Positions 56,686-64,000 of a stretch of DNA of 64,000 nucleotides are shown piece by piece. Source of the stretch: Cryptomeria japonica (taxonomy: Eukaryota > Streptophyta > Pinopsida > Cupressales > Cupressaceae); NCBI RefSeq assembly GCF_030272615.1, contig NC_081413.1, positions 555,235,136 through 555,299,135 of the forward strand, written 5' to 3'. Numbering within the stretch: position 1 is the first letter of the stretch; every line of letters starts with the position of its first letter. The position numbers and the translations under genes were made by a program. Under the pieces are notes generated by a model that ran no database searches, had not been told where the DNA came from, and saw only the letters and a program-made list of their open reading frames with translations.

Positions 56686-57545
56686 TTAAGAGTCTTCTTC
56701 TGGCATTGATGGAGGCTTTGGAGCTCGGCCTCTTCCAAAGCCTCTATTCAGAGGACGTACCATACCCCAGCTAGAATTGCGGCCTGATCCTTTGCAACCA
56801 CCTCGCCTGCTTTGTTTTGCTTGGGGTTCTTCTACTTCAGTTTTTAAAGGCAAGACACCATTAAGTCTGGTGAATTCTAGGAGCTCTTCCTCCTGCCCAA
56901 ATCTTCCGGATTTTCCCCTAGAAAATGCCATTTCAGAAATCTGAGACCCATGCCTGTGAAGGATCTATGCATTTCAAGGTCCTTGCTAGAAAGATCAAGC
57001 AGAAAAGGGTAGAATTTGATCATCTCGCTAGGAACGCTGAAGAGAATTCTCTCGCTCGGCTAAGGAGCCTTTGAATCATGTTGCGCCTTGTTAAGAACCT
57101 TTTGCAATTCTAGCAATATGTCATTAGGAAAAAGCCTTTTGGTGAGGGTCCAGACTGTTTGTTTGTCATGCTTTAGGTCCATGAGGGAGGCAACAAACCG
57201 AGATGAGATGTTGGTGTTGTCACAGGGATATTCTTCCCTGCTAATATGCCCACTGCCTAGGATGAGCTTTACGGCCAGGATAACCATTGGCTCAGGAAAT
57301 CGGAAGAGCCTCTTCAGCCTTAGGTCTATGATTTTCCTAAAGGATACTTGACGGGTGGAAGTCGAGAGAGAAATGGGAGTGTCCCCACCAAAACATGAGA
57401 TTTGTCTAGGGTAGACACTCATAATAAATCCAAACGACTCCTCACTAGACATAGCTTCAGGAATCTGTAGCACCTTGATCTTCTTTGCAATCAATTGCAG
57501 AGATAAACTAGTTGATAATCGAGGGTCTGAAGCAGCTTAACCCAT
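56686..57545 (-). pseudogene. Extra coding-like region 3' of LINE RNase H, with Arg/Gly tail
   Basis: On the minus strand an ATG at 57545 is followed after one codon by a stop, then an open frame to 57060 (IKVLQIPEAMSSEESF, FGGDTPISLSTSTRQ, LRLKRLFRFPEPMVILAVKL) and on past a TAG (PSERILFSVPSEM). A frameshift near 56925 leads into GRFGQEEELLEF and an Arg/Gly-rich end (RRGGCKGSGRNSS, NRGFGRGRAPKPP) with a stop at 56686. Total about 285 codons. The basic RG-rich end suggests nucleic-acid binding. Standard plant L1 elements have only 3' untranslated sequence here. It could be a captured host transcript, a separate retrocopy sharing the poly-A tail, or a true extra ORF. Confidence 0.5.
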
Positions 57546-58139
57546 TTTGTATGCAAATGCAGAGAAAAACTAGTTGATAAACTTGCAGAGAAGCTGAATA
57601 AAGGCTAGACGACACTTTATTCGACATGCATTAATGAGAAATGTCTTGCAATGAATTCACCTGCAAAGGTGGTGAAGGCTATCTGTCTCTAATCATGCCA
57701 AATCTTCCAGCTAAAGAGTTAATCTCTATCCAATGGACAACGCGTGTCTCGTACTTAGAATGATGGCGGACCATAGACTGTCTTTTTGAAAGGTGAGTGG
57801 GAGAATTCACTGATGGAAAGGCCAAGAATACGTGACGTCAGAGATGACGCGTCTATTTCAAATTTAAAAGTTGGCGAAAAAGTTTGAATTCAAAGAAGTA
57901 GTCGTTTCTCCAAACTTTAATGCCAAAATTAAAGTATGAAGAAAAGAAAAGGAAACCACTGCTGGGCAAAATAGATTAGCTCCCTTAAGATTGACCTTGG
58001 GAATTTGTGCCTTGCTCTCACCAGAGCAATGGAAACCATCTACTACAGTTTTTTTAAAATTAAAGTCTGCTTCTGATAGAATCTTTGGCGAATGATGGAA
58101 ATACTATATAGGTTAGCCCTGACAGTTGTCTCCTTGCTC

Positions 58140-58560
58140 CCACCAGTGAAAAGAAATGCCTTCTGCTACAGATTTTGAGAGAGCATTTGCCTCTGTATTT
58201 GCTTCTTTGTAGATATGTTTAACCTCATAATGCTCTAATATAGCCAGATTGTCAATTATGCTATCCAGAATTGCATGTAGTCACCAGTTTGGGGTTTTCT
58301 TCAATTTGATTGCATTGATTGCTATCTCTGAATCTCCCTCCACTATGATGTTTCTTAACCCATGATTGAGATAATCCAATAGGCCTAACTACAAAGCTTT
58401 GAATTTTGCTATATTATTGGTATTCAGTGGCATTGGCTTGGCCATTTTTCTAATAATTGACCCTGAATTTTCTCTAACCACATATCCTATACTTGAAGGT
58501 TCTGGGTTACCTTTAGAGGCTCCATAAAAGTTTAGTTTGAACCATCCCTGCTTAGGAGGA
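58140..58560 (-). pseudogene. LINE RNase H domain, catalytic residues lost
   Basis: Reads KQGWFKLNFYGASKGNPEPSS...IVEGDSEIAI...NALSKSVAEG on the minus strand. The first catalytic Asp (usual NFDGAS) is Tyr, and the catalytic Glu (usual AEFxAL) is Lys; the EGDS Asp remains. Two stops interrupt it. This RNase H type is found in many plant L1 lineages. Confidence 0.8.
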
Positions 58561-61500
58561 GATCATATACCTTCCTTTCGAGCATTAGATTCTTGCCCAA
58601 ATGAAGGAGGAATCTTGATTCCTTGCCAGTTATTTCTTATACTATCATTCCAAGAAGAAATTTTTTTGGAAGAATCTGTTGAGAAACCTAGTTTGCAATT
58701 TACTGTCTCAACAATTGAGGTTTCAATTGAGCTTAAAACTGATTCAAATCTCCTTTCTTTATTGTCAAAAATTCTTCAATTCCTTTCTTTCCAAATTTCC
58801 CAAACAAAGCACGACGGAGAAATTTCCAAAATCTAGCTTAAAGTGCTTTCCTTAGAAGTAAGAGGCCAACATTGAAAAAGAGAGATTATATCATTAGGAA
58901 GGACTGATATCCACCCCAATTTTGCACAAAGCCATCACCAGCATTTTGAGGCAAAGGGGCAATTCGAGAGAAGGTGATCAACTGTCTCTGCATGGGCTTT
59001 GCACAAGATGCATCTCGAGGGCCCTTCATAGCCCATTTTAGTAAACCTTTTGCAGTAAGAATCCTCTTTTTGAAGGTTAACCATGCAAAGATTCACGCTT
59101 TTGGGATGATCTTACTGCTCCAAAAGAGCCTAATTGGAATATCATGTTTCTCTTGAATCCCAAAGTGAGCTAGAACCATGTAGCCATCTTCAGCATTATA
59201 TTGACCTGTTTTCAAGCAAACCCAAATAAGAATATATTTCCCTCTTCTAGGATTAATATTTTTAACTCTTATAAGATCGAAAAGTTGTTTGATTTCAACA
59301 ATTGGAATAGGCAGTCCTTCCATAGGCTTCCAGCTCCATCCTTGCATGCTAGAGGTCTTTTCCAAAACCATATAGTCGCTGACGCGGGATCCCCAGTGTT
59401 GTTTAAGCCATTGCTTAGCTATTGGAAAGTTAAGAGAACTTTCAATGCTCGGGTATCCTCCCCATGAATCTTCCCAGAAGAGGCTAGAGGAGCTATCATG
59501 AATATCCCAAGACAAGGAATTTGTAATTAAGTTTCTACAAGAGACAATGAAATTCCAAGTTCTAGAACCCTTTGGATGAAGATTAGCTCTAAGGAGGTTT
59601 TGAGGATCCCCATCTGTTAGATATTTTGTTTCCAACATCCTAACCCATGTTGCTTTGGGATCTTTAACAAACTTCCAAACTAGTTTAGCTCCTAGGGCTT
59701 TGTTCTACAATTTAAGGCCTTTGATTCATAGACCCCCCAGAGATTTAGGTTTGATGATTTTATCCCATACAATTAGGGCAATTTTTTGTTTTTCTTTAGT
59801 ATTTTGCCAAAATAAATTTCTCATCTTCTTGATGATGAAGGAATTTGCACCAGCAGTTAGGGATAAGAAGGATAAAAGATAGATGGGGAGAGCCGAAATA
59901 ATTGCTTGGAACATTACTAATCTACCAGCCCATGAAAGCCATTTCCCTTTCTAGGAGTTTATATTTTGATCCATCTTTAGCTTTAGTGGGTCCCAAAGCT
60001 TTGTGTTCCTCAATCCTTTGTCAATTGGAATGCCCAGATGAATACATGGGAAGATGCCTGCTCTGCAATTCAAAATTCTTTAAATCTTAACTTGTAGGGG
60101 AAAGGGGTGGAGAAAAAGAAAACTTTTGATTTTTATTTGTTGTTGATTTGTCCTGAAGCCTTCCCAAAGGATTCCAAAAGCATTTTTAGTTGAATTGCTT
60201 CCTTGACTTTTGTTGCACCCAACAAAAGGTTATCATCTGCAAATTGTTGGTGTGTGACAACATAATTTGTGGTCACTTCGACTCCTTCCAAAAGGTTGTT
60301 AGATTGATTTGATTTAATAGCCCTCCCTAGAGCTTCTACCATGATAATGTAGAGAAATGGAGAGATAGGATCTCCTTGCTAGATGCCCCTTGAGCAGGAG
60401 AAGAAACATGTTGGCTTTCCATTTATCAAGATTGAAAATTTGGGCGTAGAAATGCATTCAAAAACCTTGTTGATCCATTTTTTGTCAAAATCAAAAGCCA
60501 GCATTATTTTGCATAAGAATTGTCAATCCACATTATCATAAGCTTTAGAAATATCTACTTTGATTATCATACTTGGTCTCTTCGTATTTTGAAGAGTGTG
60601 AATGGCTTCTTGAGCTACAATGATGCCATCAAGAATTGAGCGGCCAGGGACGAATTCAGTTTGTTCATCTGATATAATGCAATCCATTAGGGGCTTCATT
60701 CTATTTGTCAAGACTTTTGAGAGGATTTTGTAAACTATGTTGCAAAGTGATATAGGCTTGAAGTCCCCTAGTTTAGAAGCTTTCTCTTTTTTTGGAATAA
60801 GGGCTATAAACGTATTGTTGATTTTTTTGAGCAAGTTGTCTGAGAGCCTCAATAAGATCTTGTTCCAAAATATGCCAGCATTTCTTGAAGAAGTCAGTAG
60901 GGAATTCATCTGGTCCAGGAGCCTTTCCAAAAGGAAGCTGGTTAAGAGCTTGAGTTACTTTTTCTAGTGAAAATTTTTCATTTAATTTCTGATTTTGTGC
61001 ATCTGAGATGATCTTTGGAATCAAGGCCAAAAACTTTTCCTGCTCTATAAAGTGAGAACCTTCTGCATTGTTTAGTAGAGTAGAGTAACATGAAATTATT
61101 TCTCTTAATCTCTTCAAGATCTTCTATAGTTTGGTTATGATTCAAATCCAGTTTTGAAATCCTATTCTTGCTCCTGCGAATCTTTGTCACATTGTGGAAA
61201 AACTTAGTATTCTTGTCACCCATCTGGAGCCAATTCTCTCTAGACTTACGCTTCCAAAAAAAATTTCTTTAGATAGGATATCCTCATACTCCGTGAGCAG
61301 ACTCTTTTCTTGTTCAAAGGAGTCTTGATCCATGCCCTCAAAAATAATTTTAGCATGTAGAACAACCAACCTCTCTTTTAAAGTTTTTTTGGAGGAAAAG
61401 ATGTTTTTAAAATGTTCAGAATTCCATTGCAACAACTTTTGTTTTGCATATTTTAATTTTGAAATGAAACAATATAGTTTAGAGCCTTCAAATGATTCTT

Positions 61501-62303
61501 CTTTCCACCACTCTTCAATCAAAGTTAGAAAATTTGGATCTTTCATCCACATGTTCTCAAATCTAAAAGGAGATTTGGAGGTATCAAGGACACCTTGAAG
61601 GGAAAGCATAATGGGGAAGTGGTCAAATCCTAAGCAAGCTAGAACTGAACACTCAAAGAAGAAGGGAAAGGATCTGAGATCCCTCAACCAGAAAAATCTA
61701 TCAATTTTCTCTGAGATATTACTAAAACCTTTTCTCCTATTTGTCCATGTAAAGGAATCCCTTGAGTCAATTTCTAATAACCCATTCCAATATATCCAAT
61801 CATTAAAATCTTGCTAAGATCTGCCTAACCTAAAAATGCCACCCCTTTTGTCTGACGCATACCTGATAGCATTGAAATCACCTACTATGATGAGCTATTG
61901 ATCCGAAAGATGGGATATGACCCCATCAAAGGATAGCCAGAGGAGTCGCCTATTTTGAGGAGACGTTGGTCCTTAAGTGTTGATGATAAAAAAGGAAGAA
62001 TTTGTTTGAAGGTGAGTGATCTTTACTAGCAACCAATTTTTGTTAGAAGCAACACCTTCCACATGAAGTTGAGAAGGTTTTTATATTATCATTAGACCCC
62101 CAGAGGCCCCTGCTGAAGCACCTGTTGATTGAAGAGAAGCTTGAAAAAGGGAGCTAATTCCCAAACCAAAAGGAAACAACTTGCTGACAATCTAACTTAG
62201 TTTCTTGAAGGAGGGTAACATTTGCGCTGACCAAAAGAGTCCTCCTCTTGATCACCCTCTGTTTGTTAGGGGCATTGAGACCCCTAGCATTCCAAGACAT
62301 GAT
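58561..62303 (-). pseudogene. LINE ORF2: endonuclease and reverse transcriptase, broken
   Basis: Starts at the ATG at 62303 (MKIMSWNARGLN), the typical L1 endonuclease N-terminus, with LLQETKL about 30 codons on. The endonuclease end is at about 61640 with GFDHFPIML in place of the usual SDH motif. Reverse transcriptase spans about 61120-60060: KAPGPDEFPTDFF, FIALIPKK, KPISLCNIVYKIL, TEFVPGRSILDGI, VDISKAYDNVD, QGDPISPFL (preceded by a stop) and FADD at 60243-60232. A thumb/connection region follows (59914-59093), then a zinc-knuckle with RCILCKAHAETVDHLLSNCPF (about 58990-58935). Multiple frameshifts make it non-functional. The full frame would be about 1400 codons including RNase H, a normal size. 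Confidence 0.88.
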
Positions 62304-62403
62304 TTTCATTGTTGTTCAGGAAGGGAGTTTCCCTTCCCTACTTTCCAATGGTCTATGATTTTGGATTGGTTCTCTATTGCCCCTTCTTGAGATCTTGCTT
62401 CAA

Positions 62404-62998
62404 TCAAAGATCTACGGCCCTTCTTGGGGGGGAGGATCCGAAATCAGGGTTTCCCTTTCCTTCTAAAAATTGGCTCAAACCCAATTTCTTTTTCTCCTTG
62501 ATCTTCGAATACATTACAGCTAAGGGAGTGTCTAGGACCGAATCCAAATCCTTGTCATCAATCATATAATCTTGAAGAAGTCTCTGAGTCTTTTGATCCT
62601 TGGGCATTTCCAAATCATGTGTTATCAATGAAGGCGACAACATTAGAGGATAAGGGAGTTCAGCTGAAAGATTGAAACAATGTTAAAACACCTAAAGATC
62701 ATTTAACGGGGAGGCCGAGCAATCAGAAATATCCTTTGAGGGGATCTCCAAGGGAGAAGGAAGATGTATAGAGGCAGATTGGGTTGGACTTTAACTGGGG
62801 ACGCCTTTCCCTCTGAGAGATAGAGATCATCTTCAACCTCCATATCAGCTTTAATGTCTTTAGCAATAACATCCTCGTGTAAAATGTTAGCTAGAGGCAT
62901 AAGTTTACCTTTGATTGAACAACTTATTTGGTGATTCTTATAAAATGAAATTGAGGCCATTTGTTTCCACTCCATATAAATCTATAATAGGTAGTTTT
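62404..62998 (-). pseudogene. LINE ORF1 remnant
   Basis: Two minus-strand open pieces, 62975-62703 (MEWKQMASISFYKNHQ) and 62643-62404 (TPLAVMYSKIKEKKKLGLSQ), lie directly upstream of the endonuclease start, as ORF1 does in plant L1 elements. The Lys-rich end fits an ORF1 C-terminus. The N-terminal RNA-binding domain is absent, so the element is probably 5' truncated near 62998. Moderate confidence by position. Confidence 0.5.
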
Positions 62999-63246
62999 TG
63001 AGTGGTGAATGGATGTTAATACAGGAATTGACTTAGCTTAAATAGAGCAATTTCTGAATTGTAATTGTTCTTTTTACTTTATTATTGTTTCAATGGCGTT
63101 TGATTGCAGAAAGAACCTCCTTTGTAAATAATACTGTCAATCCATATATGCTGCATGTTAATAAAATTTGACATGGAAATATAGGTAACTGCAATGCGAT
63201 ATGCAGATAAGGGAGACTGATGTGCAACAGACTTCACTATTATTAC
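62999..63246 (+). other. Sequence between LINE and right PPR fragment
   Basis: Non-coding. Contains a pyrimidine-rich stretch followed by TTTGATTGCAG (to about 63110), a good 3' splice-site look-alike. Confidence 0.35.
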
Positions 63247-63312
63247 ATGGCTAGTAGAGTATTTGACAGATTGCCATAATGAGATGTCATCTCATGGAAT
63301 GCTTTTCCAGGG
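63247..63312 (+). pseudogene. PPR motif fragment (right of LINE)
   Basis: Reads MASRVFDRLP, two stop codons, then DVISWNAF. The PPR consensus here is A-R-x-V-F-D-x-M-P-x-x-D-V-x-S-W-N-A, so the two stops replace the variable pair between P and D. It follows directly on from the consensus part seen at 55772-55816. Confidence 0.65.
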
Positions 63313-63635
63313 TTAAGGTACAAGAGACATTCATGCAATTGCTTGTAACCTGCACACTTTATCAAATCAATGATATGAAATCTACTTCATTTTCCATTAA
63401 AACGAAAAAAAATAAAACTATGTAATGCTTGAAGCTGTAATAGAGTTGTCTGATTCGGCCCTTTTACGATCAATACCTATAAAAATAATAAAAAAATAAA
63501 ATAAATTGATTAAGTCATCTGAAAATCACAAATCTTATATTACAAATTTTACAAATAATAGAAAGCCCTCTCAAAATAAAATTGAGGGGTGGAAGTCCGT
63601 GAAACAATTGAAGGGTGAGTGGTTCGACAAATTAT
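63313..63635. other. Spacer before the LRR gene
   Basis: AT-rich; an A run near 63403-63415 and about 230 bp that would be the 3' untranslated region and downstream flank of the minus-strand LRR gene. No polyadenylation signal is assigned with confidence. Confidence 0.4.
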
Positions 63636-64000
63636 TTAATCAGATTCTTCTGATACTTCTGTGTCTTCTTCATCATACACAATACAATTATTTCCTTTAA
63701 TATTAAGAGGCATTGATTCTTTAAATTTCAGAGAACAGCCTATCAAAAATATCTTCTCCATCTCTCTGAGATCTTTGAAGCTTAATGGCCATTCTTCTAA
63801 CTTAGAACAGCGCCTCAAATCTAACCTTTTTAAATTTGTAAGTTGCCCAACTTCTGAAGGCAGCTCTTCTAACCCAGAACAGTAGCTCAAATCTAGCACT
63901 TCCAAATTGTTGAGCTGGCCAAAGTTTGAAGGTAACTTTTTCAGATGTGAACATTTTTTCAAAAACAAATATTTTAAAGAAATTAGATGCCCAAAACTAG
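63636..64000 (-). CDS. C-terminal LRR region of a plant disease-resistance-type protein (partial)
   Basis: The minus-strand frame is open to the right window edge and ends at the stop at 63636. It contains about three leucine-rich repeats of the L-x-x-L-P type with conserved Cys: FGHLISLKYLFLKKCSHL, KKLPSNFGQLNNLEVLDL, SYCSGLEELPSEVGQLTN and LKRLDLRRCSKLEEWPLS. After these comes a short tail rich in Asp/Glu (EEDTEVSEESD). This style is typical of the LRR end of NBS-LRR immune receptors in plants, which sense pathogen effectors in the cytoplasm. The NB-ARC domain would lie beyond the window. No stop or frameshift is visible, so the gene may be intact. An LRR protein without an NBS domain cannot be excluded. 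Confidence 0.8.
   Translation of the reverse strand, partial: SFGHLISLKYLFLKKCSHLKKLPSNFGQLNNLEVLDLSYCSGLEELPSEVGQLTNLKRLDLRRCSKLEEWPLSFKDLREMEKIFLIGCSLKFKESMPLNIKGNNCIVYDEEDTEVSEESD

Larger units (their letters stand above)
56287..62998 (-). mobile_element. Decayed L1-type LINE
   Basis: Minus-strand non-LTR retrotransposon. In 5'-to-3' order on that strand: ORF1 remnant, endonuclease, reverse transcriptase, zinc-knuckle (zf-RVT) and RNase H, followed by an unusual extra coding-like region and a 3' tail of nine A (plus-strand T at 56287-56295). The 5' boundary is approximate; no clear target duplication was found. Many stops and frameshifts. Confidence 0.85.

Noticed and set aside
1..64000. 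tRNA or rRNA genes
   Set aside because: The only tRNA-like matches are 14-18 nt primer-binding sites next to LTRs; no cloverleaf or rRNA core recognised.

Overview
This window looks like plant nuclear DNA, and I see no prokaryotic or organellar gene organisation. The evidence is nested LTR retrotransposons with plant-type primer-binding sites, an L1-type LINE with RNase H, pentatricopeptide (PPR) remnants, long microsatellites, and the end of a plant disease-resistance-type leucine-rich-repeat gene at the right edge. The retroelement load and LRR style would suit a large-genome plant such as a conifer, but that is inference.

Layout. Bases 1-4177 are AT-rich, with a degenerate 59-bp minisatellite, hairpins and old retroelement remnants. 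Bases 4183-26251 are a three-level nest, each level with matching 5-bp target duplications: CopA (minus strand, AAGTG) contains CopB (plus, CTATC), which contains CopC (minus, TTTTT). Bases 26257-28179 are older remnant sequence with a 245-bp tandem duplication. Bases 28185-52834 hold three related Gag-type LTR elements in a row: GypA (plus, GAAGG), GypB (minus, GAAAC) and GypC (plus, AATTG), separated by only about 310 and 500 bases of older sequence. Bases 53080-54720 are a purine-strand microsatellite block. Bases 56287-62998 hold a decayed L1 LINE (minus) flanked by PPR-like fragments. The LRR fragment occupies 63636-64000 and runs off the end.

How the parts work. None of the six LTR elements shows reverse transcriptase, RNase H or integrase. 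CopA, CopB and CopC share one architecture: LTR, initiator-Met-type primer site, ORF1 (coiled coil plus 4-5 CCHC zinc knuckles), a 300-500 bp spacer, ORF2 (a shared alpha-helical domain, charged tail and coiled coil), repeated polypurine tracts, LTR. GypA, GypB and GypC share another: LTR, tRNA-Trp-type primer site, one Gag plus aspartic-protease-like polyprotein in which the catalytic D-T/S-G is replaced by D-P-S, polypurine tract, LTR. Both groups must have been mobilised in trans. The conserved ORF1/ORF2 pair in three separately inserted elements is the best candidate here for a poorly described system. The only probably functional host gene in view is the partial LRR gene.
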